Origin: Oscillatoriales cyanobacterium
Lineage (GTDB): Bacteria > Cyanobacteriota > Cyanobacteriia > Cyanobacteriales > Laspinemataceae
Direction of reading: 5' to 3'
Assembly: GCA_011390955.1 (NCBI GenBank)
Contig: JAABRM010000002.1
Coordinates: forward strand, 186,001-250,000
Length of the DNA: 64,000 nucleotides
This document shows positions 21,042 to 30,522 of this stretch, piece by piece. Within the stretch, counting starts at the first letter, position 1; every line of letters begins with the position of its first letter. The notes beneath the pieces were generated by a model, which searched no databases, was not told where the DNA came from, and was given only the letters and a program-made list of their open reading frames with translations. Both the position numbers and the translations under genes were made by a program.

Positions 21042-21198
21042 TATCAGCCTTTTTATGGGGTGACAGCGATTATTAGAATGTAGGGTGCGTGTTTGCTGGC
21101 AATTAACTTTGGCATAAACAATTAACTCTTATTCCAACCTAGACGCACCTTTATGACCGTTATACAACCCTAAATTCTACCAATCTTAAAAATTATTG
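21042..21198. repeat. Right copy of the 150-bp direct repeat, reaching into the kinase gene
   Basis: This is the second copy of the repeat described at 20031-20180. Its last 13 bases (TTAAAAATTATTG) are the final codons and stop of the kinase gene on the reverse strand. It starts in a half family A element at about 21030. Confidence 0.85.
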
Positions 21199-22787
21199 TC
21201 TGGAGTCGATTCCGGGACTGGTGCCGGTTCTGTCGTTGGGGTCGCTTCTGGGGTCGATTCCGGGACTGGTGCCGGTTCTGTCGTTGGGGTCGCTTCTGGG
21301 GTCGATTCTGGGACGGGTGCCGGTTCTGGGGTTGGGGTCGCTTCTGGGGTCGATTCCGGGACGGGTGCCGGTTCTGCCGCAGGGGTCCCTGCTTCAGTTG
21401 GGATCGGTTCTTCGGTTAAAGCCGGTTCTTCGGTTAAAGCCGGTTCCTCGGTTAAAGCCGGTTCCTCGGTTAAAGCCGGTTCCTCGGTTAAAGCCGGTTC
21501 CTCGGTTAAAGCCGGTTCCTCGGTTAAAGCCGGTTCCTCGGTTAAAGCCGGTTCTTCGCTCCAACCCGGTTCTTCGCTCCAACCCGGTTCTTCGCTCCAA
21601 CCCGGTTCTACCGTTGGGATTGGTTCTACCGTTGGGACTGGTTCTGGGGCTGGTGCCGGTTTTGCCGTTGGAGTTGGTTCTTTAATTCGAGGCGGTTGTT
21701 CCGTTAAGGCAGGTCTTGGTTTCAAGCTAGGTCTTTGGGTCTGGCTAGGTGTTGGTGCGGGTGCCACAGCGGGAGTTTCCTGGGATTTCGGCCCATTGGC
21801 AACGATCGAGACAAAGCCAATTACGAAAAAAACCCCGGCGACTAACCCCAAACTTAGACCCCAGGGATAATAAGTTGGAGATTTGCTTGGAGATATTGAT
21901 GTAGTGGACGGAGAATGAGAATGAGCGCGGGGGGCGATCGCGAGGGTAACTCCTGTTTGTGCCGGTTGATTAATTTCCTTAAGTTCTAAGAGTACATCGT
22001 CAACGCTTTGATATCTTCTCGGTAAATAACAGGAAACCATTTTATCGAGAACTCGCGCTAATTGATGGCTGACATTAACTTGATGTTTCCAGACAATTTC
22101 TCCGGTAGATGGATCTTCGGGAAATTGACTGGCAGGAATGCCACTTAAGGCTTCAATTCCGATCATCCCCAAGGCATAAATATCACTAGAAAATCTAGGT
22201 TTCCCTGCGGCTTGTTCGTGGGGCATATATCCCGGAGTTCCCACCGCAATTGTGCTGGTAGTTTGTCCGGTGGTGGTGACAGCTAGACCTTGAATCTCTT
22301 TGACAGCGCCGAAATCAATTAAGACAATTTTGCCATCGGATTTGCGGCGCATAATGTTTTGCGGTTTGATATCCCGATGAATGACGTTTTGTTGGTGAAC
22401 GTATTTTAAGACTTCTAAAATTTCAATTAGCAGTGCAACTGTCTGCTTTTCACTGAAGATTTTTCCCGGATAGATTTCTTGGGCTAAATCATCGCCTTCG
22501 ATAAATTCCTGCACGAGGTAAAATTGTCCCCCGGCTTCAAAATAGGCAAACAATCTGGGAATGCGATCGTGTTCTCCCAAATTTTGTAATGTGGCGGCTT
22601 CTTTTTGAAATAAGGTTTTGGCTGTTGACAAAACCTGCGGTTGCAGGCCATAAGTTGAGAGTTGTTTAACGACGCATTTACGAGGAGTGGGCAGTTTTAT
22701 GTCTTCGGCAAGATAGGTGATGCCGAATCCACCTCTCCCCAACTCTGAGAGGATTTGATAGCGATTTTCTAGGATGGTGCCAATCAT
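21186..22787 (-). CDS. Membrane-bound Ser/Thr protein kinase with repetitive extracytoplasmic tail
   Basis: The 533-residue protein has a Hanks-type kinase domain (residues 10-270) with GRGGFGITY, catalytic Lys41, HRDIKPQN with Asp139 and IDFGAVK with Asp158. The activation segment has GTPGYMPHEQ in place of the usual APE triad. A transmembrane helix (WGLSLGLVAGVFFVIGFVSIV) follows at about 310. The outer part is low complexity: PTPSQ-rich, three GWSEEP units, eight ALTEEP units and four PAPVPESTPEATP-type units. No PASTA, WD40 or other ligand domain follows. The tail is encoded by an 18-bp minisatellite and probably acts as a cell-wall spacer. Regulation and targets are unknown. Confidence 0.9.
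   Translation of the reverse strand: MIGTILENRYQILSELGRGGFGITYLAEDIKLPTPRKCVVKQLSTYGLQPQVLSTAKTLFQKEAATLQNLGEHDRIPRLFAYFEAGGQFYLVQEFIEGDDLAQEIYPGKIFSEKQTVALLIEILEVLKYVHQQNVIHRDIKPQNIMRRKSDGKIVLIDFGAVKEIQGLAVTTTGQTTSTIAVGTPGYMPHEQAAGKPRFSSDIYALGMIGIEALSGIPASQFPEDPSTGEIVWKHQVNVSHQLARVLDKMVSCYLPRRYQSVDDVLLELKEINQPAQTGVTLAIAPRAHSHSPSTTSISPSKSPTYYPWGLSLGLVAGVFFVIGFVSIVANGPKSQETPAVAPAPTPSQTQRPSLKPRPALTEQPPRIKEPTPTAKPAPAPEPVPTVEPIPTVEPGWSEEPGWSEEPGWSEEPALTEEPALTEEPALTEEPALTEEPALTEEPALTEEPALTEEPALTEEPIPTEAGTPAAEPAPVPESTPEATPTPEPAPVPESTPEATPTTEPAPVPESTPEATPTTEPAPVPESTPDNNF
21199..21650. repeat. Coding minisatellite in the kinase tail
   Basis: Tandem 18-bp units (forward-strand form GGTTAAAGCCGGTTCCTC) occur eight times, next to three units of GCTCCAACCCGGTTCTTC and about four longer units of the GTCGATTCCGGGACTGGT type. 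All unit lengths are multiples of three, so copy-number change would keep the kinase frame. Confidence 0.9.
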
Positions 22788-23321
22788 TATTTTAAGAAAA
22801 AAAGGGGTAAGAGGCTAGAGGGATTGTATCACAGACATATTCCGGTTAGCAGTGGTCAGTTTGTGCGATCTGTTGGCGATCGCATTGTGGGAGAAACCAG
22901 ATTTTGAATCAAATCTTGGCTAAAATTCAGGCATTTTTCTGCTAAACCCAGTTTCTAGGAATTGCTGATTTTTTGGCTTTGATGGAGGGCAAAGACGAGG
23001 AGGATCCAATCGATAGACATAGGGCATTTCGGCCAACCAATAACCAATAGCCAATAACTAATCAGCAATCAACAACCAAAGAATCCCTACCCAACAACCA
23101 ACAACCAACAACCAACAACCAACAACCAACAACCAACAACCAACAACCAACAACTAACAACCAACAACCAACCAACAACTAACAACCAACAACCAACAAC
23201 CAACAACCAACAACCAACAACCAACAACAAATTAAATCTTATTAAGATTAAACAACTAGAATGGCCGCTGGGCTAAAGGCGTACTACAATGGAAAGGTTG
23301 TCTAGATCCTTTTGCCAGCGC
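22788..23321. repeat. Kinase-purB gap with a heptamer array
   Basis: The first half holds the kinase promoter region and HIP1-like sites. From about 23088 to 23230 there is a long, slightly imperfect CCAACAA heptamer array, the complement of the GGTTGTT type after narB. The purB leader follows directly. Confidence 0.85.
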
Positions 23322-24617
23322 GTGATCGAGCGTTATACCCTGCCCGAGATGGGCGAACTTTGGACAGAAACCTATAAGTTAAAAACTTGGCTGCAAGTGG
23401 AAATTGCCGTTTGTGAGGCGCAAGCTGAACTCGGATATATTCCTGCGGCAGCGGTTGAAGAAATTAAACAAAAAGCAAATTTTGACCCGAAGCGGATTCA
23501 GGAAATTGAGGCGGAAGTCCGCCATGATGTGATTGCATTTCTCACTAATGTGAATGAATATGTGGGCGATGCGGGACGCTATATCCATTTGGGCATGACC
23601 AGTTCCGATATGTTGGATACAGCATTGACCCTGCAAATGGTGGCTAGTCTGAATCTGCTGTTGGAAGTGCTGGAAGATTTGATTCAAGCGATTCGCTATC
23701 AGGCGCAACAACACCGAGATACGGTGATGATTGGCCGATCGCACGGAATTCATGGGGAACCGATTACTTTTGGGTTTAAGTTAGCCGGTTGGTTGGCGGA
23801 GGTGTTGCGTCACCGCGATCGCCTGATTCAACTGCGGAAACGTATCTCTGTGGGTCAAATTTCCGGCGCAATGGGAACTTATGCCAATATTGACCCCAGA
23901 ATTGAGGCGATCGTCTGCCAAAAACTGGGACTCGAACCCGATATCGCCTCCACCCAGGTGATTTCCAGAGAAATTCACGCGGACTTTGTGCAACATTTGG
24001 CCTTGTTGACGGCCTCTATTGAACGGTTTGCCGTGGAAATTCGCAACCTGCAACGCACTGATGTGTTGGAAGTTGAGGAATTTTTCTCTAAAGGACAAAA
24101 AGGTTCTTCGGCAATGCCCCACAAACGCAACCCCGTGCGTTCAGAACGGCTGACCGGGATGGCCCGATTAATTCGCGGCTATGCCATGACCGCTTTGGAA
24201 AATGTGGCCTTGTGGCATGAACGGGATATTTCCCACAGTTCCGCCGAACGGGTGCTGCTGCCGGATGCCTGTATTCTGACTCATTTTATGTTGGTGGAAA
24301 CTACCGATTTGGTGAAACATCTGCTGGTTTACCCCGACAATATGCAGCGCAATATGAATGTTTACGGCGGTGTGGTGTTCAGTCAACGGGTGATGTTAGC
24401 CCTGGTTGGTCAAGGAATGCGCCGCGAGGAAGCTTATGCGATCGTGCAATCTTGTGCTCATCAAGCCTGGAATAAACTTGATGGTGATTTTCATGCCCTG
24501 ATTTGCCAAGATCCCAGGGTGAAAGAAAAACTCACCCCAGAAGCGATCGCCGCTTGTTTCGATCCACAGCAACAACTCAAAAATCTCCCGGAAATTTATC
24601 AGCGATTGGGGATTTAA
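23322..24617 (+). CDS. purB: Adenylosuccinate lyase
   Basis: PurB cleaves SAICAR and adenylosuccinate, releasing fumarate, in purine synthesis. The fumarase/aspartase signature GSSAMPHKRNP is present near residue 270, along with the catalytic-region TSSDMLDTA and GRSHGIHGEP. I place the start at the GTG of VIERYTLPEMG, which gives 431 residues, the normal length; an ATG at 23289 in the same frame would add 11 untypical residues (MERLSRSFCQR). The protein is soluble and tetrameric in its family. The gene stands alone behind a heptamer array. Confidence 0.93.
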   Translation: MIERYTLPEMGELWTETYKLKTWLQVEIAVCEAQAELGYIPAAAVEEIKQKANFDPKRIQEIEAEVRHDVIAFLTNVNEYVGDAGRYIHLGMTSSDMLDTALTLQMVASLNLLLEVLEDLIQAIRYQAQQHRDTVMIGRSHGIHGEPITFGFKLAGWLAEVLRHRDRLIQLRKRISVGQISGAMGTYANIDPRIEAIVCQKLGLEPDIASTQVISREIHADFVQHLALLTASIERFAVEIRNLQRTDVLEVEEFFSKGQKGSSAMPHKRNPVRSERLTGMARLIRGYAMTALENVALWHERDISHSSAERVLLPDACILTHFMLVETTDLVKHLLVYPDNMQRNMNVYGGVVFSQRVMLALVGQGMRREEAYAIVQSCAHQAWNKLDGDFHALICQDPRVKEKLTPEAIAACFDPQQQLKNLPEIYQRLGI

Positions 24618-24647
24618 TTGCGGATTTATTTGGGGATTTAACTAACA

Positions 24648-24820
24648 AAACCACAGAGACACAGAGGACACAAAGTAAGATAATTAAAGTTAGATCATCT
24701 TTGTGTTATTTGTGTCTTTGTGGTTAATTTATCAGAACTTACGCATAAACGCTATTGGTAGGGTGTGTTAGCGAAGCGTAACGCACCAATACCCCAGATA
24801 TAGATTCGTTGCGTAAGTCC
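24648..24820. repeat. Two inverted-repeat elements after purB
   Basis: At 24648-24726 ACCACAGAGACACAGAGG pairs with CTTTGTGTCTTTGTGGTT-like sequence at the other end. At about 24736-24820 ACTTACGCA and TGCGTAAGT enclose a short family B fragment (GGTAGGGTGTGTTAGCGAAG). The purB and TerD genes are convergent, so these may also act in transcription ending. Confidence 0.7.
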
Positions 24821-24858
24821 TATTTATGTAATTGATTTAGTTGAGGTTTGTTTGAGGT

Positions 24859-25452
24859 TTAATTGCTATATTTAAATAACAATTCATTCAGATGATCGAT
24901 GGTCATTGTTTCTCCTAATGGGGTTAATAACCAGCCGTTTTCTTGACGTTTTAAAGTCGCTGTCAATAAGGCGGTTTTTCCCACCCATTCCGGGTTAGAT
25001 AAAGATTGATGAATGAGCACTTGCCCGGAGAAGCGATCGCATAGTCGCCAAAACCCATTTTTTACTTCACTAAAATCTTGTTTTAAATCGGCACCAGAGT
25101 CAATGGCTACCCCAAAGATAATCTGCGCGATCGCCTTTGGCACTTGCTTCAAATCGATCGACATATTCTCATCATCGCCTTCCCCCGCTCCAGTTAAATT
25201 ATCATTAGAAAGAATAATTGCCCCTGAGTCATGTTTGGGATGACCGGCATAAATGAAATCCATTTTACCGCGAGGTAATTTACCCCGGTCATCTAAACAG
25301 AGTGCCACTAAGTCAAGATCGATATCATCTTCTACATCATCTTTAACATCATCTTCCGCATCATCTTCCATCGTCATATCCCACCCTAAACCACATTTGA
25401 GTCGGGTAAAAGGGCTCAATTCATGTTTGATTGGTTCAACAGAATTCATCAT
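24859..25452 (-). CDS. TerD-family calcium-binding stress protein
   Basis: The 197-residue protein has the TerD pattern: LDLVALCLDDRGKLP, DFIYAGHPKHDSGAIILSND, LTGAGEGDDENMSIDLKQVP and IAQIIFGVAID. The acidic positions in NDNLTG and GEGDDEN are the Ca2+ ligands in TerD structures. An unusual run of alternating Asp/Val/Glu (DDAEDDVKDDVEDD) is inserted near residues 30-45, within the first strand region. TerD proteins are linked to tellurite, phage and membrane-stress responses. There is no ter operon here, so the role is open. Confidence 0.83.
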   Translation of the reverse strand: MMNSVEPIKHELSPFTRLKCGLGWDMTMEDDAEDDVKDDVEDDIDLDLVALCLDDRGKLPRGKMDFIYAGHPKHDSGAIILSNDNLTGAGEGDDENMSIDLKQVPKAIAQIIFGVAIDSGADLKQDFSEVKNGFWRLCDRFSGQVLIHQSLSNPEWVGKTALLTATLKRQENGWLLTPLGETMTIDHLNELLFKYSN

Positions 25453-25698
25453 TGTTTGAATTTTGGTCTGGTTATTACTGCTTTCAATAGTTTATCGCAA
25501 TTTTCTGAGTTATTTTGAAGTACAAATACAAAAAAACCTGTGATTCACCCGTTAAGGAACCATGCGCGTCAGCGCTATATGCGGGAATCCAGGAAACCTC
25601 CGTAATTCATCCGCATTGCTACCGCTATATTGTTTCTGCTATCTAATAATTTATTCCTGCCTATTTCATCCTGAATGTTTTCTAGCTTGGGGCAAACT
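25453..25698. other. Short gap upstream of the TerD gene
   Basis: The 246 bases hold the TerD promoter region and a segment with the repeat-like CGCGTCAGCGCTATATGCGGG. No gene or clear terminator is visible. Confidence 0.4.
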
Positions 25699-26955
25699 TT
25701 AAAACTTATCGGTGATTTTTTTCACCTGGGCGATCGCCTCTTCTGGTTTCCCGGAAAGAGGGAAAATCAAAATACTCTGGACTTCTGGATCTTTGACTAA
25801 ACTCTCTAAATGTTTAAATTGTCGCTCTGTAATCGCGATACCATTTGATTGCTTAACATAACCTAACTCTTGAGCAAAATTTTCCTCACTATAAACCTGG
25901 ATAAACACGCGGTCTACACTCCAGTTTTCCCAATCAGCGGCAAAATATTGTTTCGACCAATAAGGATTATGATGACAAAGGTCAAAGCTAACCGCAGGAT
26001 TCGCTTTTTTCATCTCAGCAATCATCTCTTCCACAAACTTAGTTAAACTAGCAGTCCGGTCAACTTTTCCCGGCAGTTCGGCATAATAACCCAGATAATC
26101 ATCCCACTGCACCGCATCAATTTTGGGGTACTTTTTCACAAATTCTACTAAGATATCTTTAAAAAATTCTCCTACTTCGGGAATTTCCACATCCAGGACA
26201 TAATGATCCACTCCGGGATGAGTCCTATCCACCCCAGGGACAATCCATTTCCGGGCAACAGCCAAGTCAAAAACCGGACTATTTTCATCAATTTTTATCC
26301 CCTTTTCAAAATAGGCATGAACTTGCATCCCTTGTTTATGGGCTTCATCGATTAACCAATCTAACCAGCGATCTTGAAATTCATTAGGACAGCTTTCATA
26401 ACCTAAAGTTTTTTGCATCACTTGGCTATTGTACATAGTGCAAGCATTGCCCCAAACCCCATGAATTATCGTATTAATTCCTTGAGAGTGATAATAACGG
26501 ACTCGTTCTCTAATCGTTTGTTCGTCGGTATTATTGGTGATGGCATAACGACTGATATAAACCCCGCGAATAATTTTGCTTTCCCAGGTAGTTCCAGCCG
26601 GCAAATTTACAGCTTGTTTTTGGGTTGTTTTGGGGTTTTTTCCTATGTCGGACTGGGGGGAATTGGGTAATATTTTCGGTGAAGATTGGGTTTGAGGGGC
26701 TGTTTGACTTTCTGGGGGTTTGTCTGATGGTTTTAAAGCAGTAATCTTAGCCGTAATATCGGCAATAAACGGTTGAACTTGTTCGGGAATCGGGATTTGT
26801 TGCACTAAAGGAAAAATTTGGTTGGTAAAAAAATCTTTTTGGTGGGTAAATAACCAATAGCCGCCGCCCATGAAAATGAGGATGATGGAAATAGGAATAC
26901 TACTGCATCCACAGCCACTAGGCTTTTTTTTGACCTTGGTTTCTCGATTGTTCAT
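25699..26955 (-). CDS. Membrane-anchored glycoside hydrolase-like (GHL10-type) protein
   Basis: The 418-residue protein has a cysteine-rich cytoplasmic start (KKPSGCGCSS), a transmembrane helix (IPISIILIFMGGGYWLF), a Pro/Gln/Ser-rich linker to about residue 125, and a TIM-barrel-like domain. Barrel markers are IIRGVYISRYA, INTIIHGVWGN, GMQVHAYFEKG, YVLDVEIPEVGEFFKDIL and IDAVQWDDYLGY. These match the glycosyl-hydrolase-like 10 family. The acidic residues of WDDY are candidate catalytic ones. It probably acts on envelope or extracellular polysaccharide; substrate unknown. Confidence 0.75.
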   Translation of the reverse strand: MNNRETKVKKKPSGCGCSSIPISIILIFMGGGYWLFTHQKDFFTNQIFPLVQQIPIPEQVQPFIADITAKITALKPSDKPPESQTAPQTQSSPKILPNSPQSDIGKNPKTTQKQAVNLPAGTTWESKIIRGVYISRYAITNNTDEQTIRERVRYYHSQGINTIIHGVWGNACTMYNSQVMQKTLGYESCPNEFQDRWLDWLIDEAHKQGMQVHAYFEKGIKIDENSPVFDLAVARKWIVPGVDRTHPGVDHYVLDVEIPEVGEFFKDILVEFVKKYPKIDAVQWDDYLGYYAELPGKVDRTASLTKFVEEMIAEMKKANPAVSFDLCHHNPYWSKQYFAADWENWSVDRVFIQVYSEENFAQELGYVKQSNGIAITERQFKHLESLVKDPEVQSILIFPLSGKPEEAIAQVKKITDKF

Positions 26956-27427
26956 GGTTTAACGATCCTGGTTGGTGGGGAATAAAAAGTTGTTTTTTTT
27001 GTGAGTTTATGGTATAATTATATCATTAATATAAAATAATTGACATGAGTTGGTGATTTCATTCCGTGGCTAGATTAATGTAAATAAAGAACCAAGAAAT
27101 GAAGCGATCGCATCATCATCGGAATGCTGCTGGGTCGGCAGGGGCGGAGATAAATGAGCGAAATTAACCGCCCCGTTTTCTGGGGTTTGGCGCGATCGCC
27201 AGCATTGTCAGCATTAAGGAGTCTCACCCCTTAGTTTAATTATCGCTTCAGTTGTTAGGGGCGATCGGTTAGCATAAATACAGAATCAATATAAATCAAT
27301 CAATGCTCGGGACTGGCAACTTGTAATAAAAGTCAACATTTCCAAATCTAAAAGACTTGATTGTATTGGCAATTGAATCTTTGGCAAATTCCCTGATATT
27401 CTTAGCAACAATACCAGCATAAATTCT
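26956..27427. other. Divergent gap between the GH-like and DUF4126 genes
   Basis: This 472-base stretch is the promoter region for both divergent genes. It contains an AT-rich block (TATAATTATATCATTAATAT near 27011) and several HIP1 cores. I see no gene or structured element. Confidence 0.45.
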
Positions 27428-28033
27428 ATGATTGGACTCTTAGCGGCACTTTCGGCAGCAGCAGCGGGGGGTATGAGAATTGCCCTACCTTTACTTTTAA
27501 TTGGTTTGTTGCAAAATGAGGATCTTTGGTCACGAGTCCCTTTATTGTCAAAGCTTCATCCCCAAGTGGTAATTGCCGTATTGGTAAGCTGGTCATTGTT
27601 TGAACTATTTGCCTCAAAAAAGCTGTTGGGGCAACGAGTATTACAAACGGTTCAGTTAGTTTGTAGTCCCTTTGTTGGGGCAATTATGGGTATGGCGATC
27701 GCGCAACTAACCTTTGTGGGAGAAGACGCGGATGCCCCAGGATTTGTGATTGCAATTATTGGGGTAGTCGGTGGACTATTAGCCTTAGTATTGCAACTGG
27801 TTCAAGTCGGCTGGTTTTATCGTTTGGGACGACTACCTTTTTGGGCAATTTTAGCCCAAGATATCCTCTGTATTTCTCTCGTCTTCTTAGCTTTTGATGC
27901 CCCCAGAGAAGGAGCAATTATTGCCTTATTATTATTGTGGTTAGCGATTCGCAGTTCCCAACAGTGGTATCGCTGGTATATTAACCAAGGAGTTAAACAA
28001 CATCCTCGTCACCACAAGCAAAAACCGGATTAA
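27428..28033 (+). CDS. DUF4126-like integral membrane protein
   Basis: The 201-residue protein has about five transmembrane helices with many small residues. The N terminus MIGLLAALSAAAAGGMRIALP and the inner PFVGAIMGMAIAQL fit the DUF4126 family, small membrane proteins of unknown function. The C terminus is a short His/Lys-rich tail (GVKQHPRHHKQKPD) that would be cytoplasmic. It is divergent from the GH-like gene and convergent with hemH. Confidence 0.65.
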   Translation: MIGLLAALSAAAAGGMRIALPLLLIGLLQNEDLWSRVPLLSKLHPQVVIAVLVSWSLFELFASKKLLGQRVLQTVQLVCSPFVGAIMGMAIAQLTFVGEDADAPGFVIAIIGVVGGLLALVLQLVQVGWFYRLGRLPFWAILAQDILCISLVFLAFDAPREGAIIALLLLWLAIRSSQQWYRWYINQGVKQHPRHHKQKPD

Positions 28034-28057
28034 TACCATTTCCAAAAATTCATGCAT

Positions 28058-28170
28058 CTCTAGGGGCGCAAGCATTGCGCCCCTACAACATAAATTTATT
28101 TCCTGTAGGGGCGCAATGCTTGCGCCTACAACATAAATTTATTTCCTGTAGGGGCGCAATGCTTGCGCCC
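28058..28170. repeat. Family D repeats: tandem hairpins GGGGCGCAAGCATTGCGCCCC
   Basis: Three short palindromic units based on GGGCGCAAgcaTTGCGCCC, in both orientations, are joined by the direct spacer ACAACATAAATTTATTTCCTG. The unit recurs near 44807-44890, and related GTAGGGGCGATTCG palindromes occur near 32492 and 61334. Confidence 0.85.
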
Positions 28171-28212
28171 AAATAAATCTTGGAATTGTAGCAAAATTTT
28201 TTTTATTTGGTA

Positions 28213-28364
28213 TAAGTAGGTGAACATAATTAATTGCACTTTTCGTTCCCTGCCGATAGGCTTTGGATTCCCGTCGGAGTTTACCCCCGCGAATGCGTGG
28301 GGCGGGAATGACAGTTTTTCTTCTGATATGGTCTGTGGTGCATTTATTTCTGCCCACCTACTTA
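28213..28364. mobile_element. MITE-like element, family C (152 bp)
   Basis: The element begins TAAGTAGGTGAACATAATTA and ends GGGCAGAAATAAATGCAC-complement followed by CACCTACTTA, so the ends form imperfect terminal inverted repeats of about 27 bp. The middle contains GGATTCCCG ... CGGGAATGACAG. It has no coding capacity. Full or partial copies recur at 36040, 36820, 60058, 61283 and 61588. It shows a TA target. Confidence 0.85.
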
Positions 28365-28403
28365 AGTAAGGCAAAAATGGGGCAAAAATTCGCGATCGTC
28401 CAT

Positions 28404-28434
28404 AAAAAAATAAAGTCCGCTTTTGGCGGACTTT
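28404..28434 (-). terminator. Intrinsic terminator for hemH
   Basis: AAAGTCCGC and GCGGACTTT form a perfect nine-pair stem around TTTTG. On the reverse strand it is followed by TTATTTTTTT, giving a classical terminator downstream of hemH. Confidence 0.85.
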
Positions 28435-28507
28435 ATATATGTAGCGCATATAGTAGCGCATATATATATGTAGCGCGATTACTTTAACCTATCGATCGCC
28501 CAAGGGA

Positions 28508-29671
28508 TTACAACAATCCGACAAAATGTAACGGCCCATGACCGCTAATTAACTCAACGACCAAAGCAATAAAACCAATCATTGCCAAACGACCATTCCA
28601 AACTTCCGCTGTGGTGGTTAAACCCCACTCCCAACGTTCTTGGGGATACAGTTTGAAAGTCTTCTCTGGACGCATGACTTTGGAGAAATTGACATTGGGA
28701 GCCCGCAAGGCTTCTTCCACTAAATCCGCCAAGTCATTAATAAATACGGGATGAGTATTTAAAGCCGGAACCCGATAAAAATTCTCAATTCCCGCTTCTT
28801 CAGCCACTTCCCGATATTCGATATCAATTTCTTCCAGGGTTTCGATATGTTCCGAGACAAAACTAATCGGCACTATCATTAAATCTTTCACCCCTTTGTG
28901 GGCTAATTCTTCAATGGCTTCATCGGTATAGGGTTTCAACCATTCTATTGGCCCGACGCGACTTTGATAAGCCAAAGTGTAATCATTTGGCCGATTTAAG
29001 GTTTGCATGATTAACTTGGTGCAGTCCTCGATTTCCTTTTGGTACGGATCCCCCAGGTCATCCACATAACTTTGCGGCACCCCGTGAGCACTGAAGAAAA
29101 TATGCACTCGATCGGGATTAGGGGATCGATCCAGTTCGCGAATAATTAAGTCAGCCATTGCTTGCAAATAGCCAGAATGTCTGTACCACGAAGGAATCAC
29201 CGTATAGTCAATCTTTTGTAATTCTGGGTCTTGTTCCCACAAGGTTTCCAATTGCCGGAAGCTGGAGCCACTGGTGCTAATGGAAAATTGAGGATACAGG
29301 GGTAAAATTACTAAGCTGGAGATGCGATCGCGCTTGATCTGAGCGATCGCCTCTTCGGTGAAAGGATGCCAATAGCGCATCCCCACATAAACTTCGGCAT
29401 TATGTCCATTGGCTTCTAGCTGCTGCCGTAGGGCGATCGCTTGTTCTTCTGTAATCCGACGCAGGGGAGAACCCCCGCCTATTTTTTTATAATTTTCTTG
29501 TGATGTTTTTGCCCTGCGACTGGAAATTAGCCACGCTAAAGGTTTTTGCAGCCAGGGAAAAGGCAGGCGAATAATTTCTGGATCAGAAAATAGGTTGTAC
29601 AGGAAGGGGCGGACATCCTCAAGCTGTTCCGGCCCACCTAGATTGAGTAATAATACCCCTACACGGCCCAT
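28508..29671 (-). CDS. hemH: Ferrochelatase with C-terminal chlorophyll-binding (CAB) domain
   Basis: The 387-residue enzyme inserts Fe2+ into protoporphyrin IX. The core (to about residue 320) has [21 protein letters not shown], the catalytic-site [11 protein letters not shown] and [15 protein letters not shown] proline-rich linker leads to a C-terminal transmembrane helix with the CAB/Hlip motif [20 protein letters not shown], typical of type II cyanobacterial ferrochelatase. The CAB domain tethers the enzyme to thylakoids and is tied to control between heme and chlorophyll branches. hemE lies elsewhere in the window (45.2 kb). Confidence 0.97.
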   Translation of the reverse strand: MGRVGVLLLNLGGPEQLEDVRPFLYNLFSDPEIIRLPFPWLQKPLAWLISSRRAKTSQENYKKIGGGSPLRRITEEQAIALRQQLEANGHNAEVYVGMRYWHPFTEEAIAQIKRDRISSLVILPLYPQFSISTSGSSFRQLETLWEQDPELQKIDYTVIPSWYRHSGYLQAMADLIIRELDRSPNPDRVHIFFSAHGVPQSYVDDLGDPYQKEIEDCTKLIMQTLNRPNDYTLAYQSRVGPIEWLKPYTDEAIEELAHKGVKDLMIVPISFVSEHIETLEEIDIEYREVAEEAGIENFYRVPALNTHPVFINDLADLVEEALRAPNVNFSKVMRPEKTFKLYPQERWEWGLTTTAEVWNGRLAMIGFIALVVELISGHGPLHFVGLL

Positions 29672-29797
29672 AATAGTTATAATTTCCCAAACACTTTAAT
29701 TTTCGTAATCTATTGTAACAATAAAAGCTGAGATGGTATCAGATTTATTGAGAAAGTATTTCGCATTGCCGATCGCACTCACAACAAGGAAAAAGCC

Positions 29798-30424
29798 GTG
29801 GCTACAATTCTCAGAGACTTAAGTTACCAGCACCAATGGTTATATGACAGCATCTCCGGTTTAGCGTCTCTCGCGGTGGGGGGTGAGTCCCGGTTTCGCC
29901 AACTGCCCTTGCAAGGGTTGAACCTCCCCAGGGACACAAAAGTCCTGGATCTCTGCTGTGGCAGTGGTCAAGCGACTGGGGTCTTGGTGCAAAATTTTGC
30001 CGATGTCACCGGGCTGGATGCCTCCCCATTATCCATCAAACGGGCGCAAAAAAATGTCCCCCAGGCATCATATATAGAAGCCTTTGCGGAGGAGATGCCT
30101 ATTTGCGATCGCCTATTTGATTTAGTCCATACCAGTGCAGCCCTTCACGAAATGCAGCCGCAACAGTTGCGACAAATTCTCAAAGAAGTCTATCGGGTCT
30201 TGAAACCAGGGGGCATTTTTACCTTAGCGGATTTTCATCCCCCCACAAATCCGATTTTTTGGCCTGGGGTCGCCATATTTTTCTGGTTATTTGAAACCGA
30301 AACCGCATGGCATTTGTTAAAAACTAACTTACCGGAATTACTCACAGAAGTGGGATTTGTTGTGGAAAATTCCACCCTTTATGCTGGGGGTAGTTTACAA
30401 GTAATTCAGGCCAAGAAAAATTAA
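29798..30424 (+). CDS. SAM-dependent methyltransferase (UbiE/MenG-like)
   Basis: The 208-residue protein starts at a GTG after AAGGAAAAA. Motif I is VLDLCCGSGQATGVL, motif II VTGLDASPLSIKRAQ, and the post-motif region reads LKEVYRVLKPGGIFTLADFH. It resembles class I enzymes acting on small or lipid molecules such as quinones, but nothing fixes the substrate. It is divergent from hemH and convergent with xisHI. Confidence 0.8.
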   Translation: MATILRDLSYQHQWLYDSISGLASLAVGGESRFRQLPLQGLNLPRDTKVLDLCCGSGQATGVLVQNFADVTGLDASPLSIKRAQKNVPQASYIEAFAEEMPICDRLFDLVHTSAALHEMQPQQLRQILKEVYRVLKPGGIFTLADFHPPTNPIFWPGVAIFFWLFETETAWHLLKTNLPELLTEVGFVVENSTLYAGGSLQVIQAKKN

Positions 30425-30522
30425 TTCTTTAAAGGAAGCATTCCGGCAGAAATTTCTGGTTAAAAACTTAAATTGAATCCGGTCATGCTTCGCCCACCCT
30501 AACCGATTAAGCGGACGACGGT

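Noticed and set aside
21196-21870. A 224-codon forward frame of Gly/Ser/Val repeats opposite the kinase
   Set aside because: It is the antisense of the kinase minisatellite; the kinase strand has the catalytic motifs.
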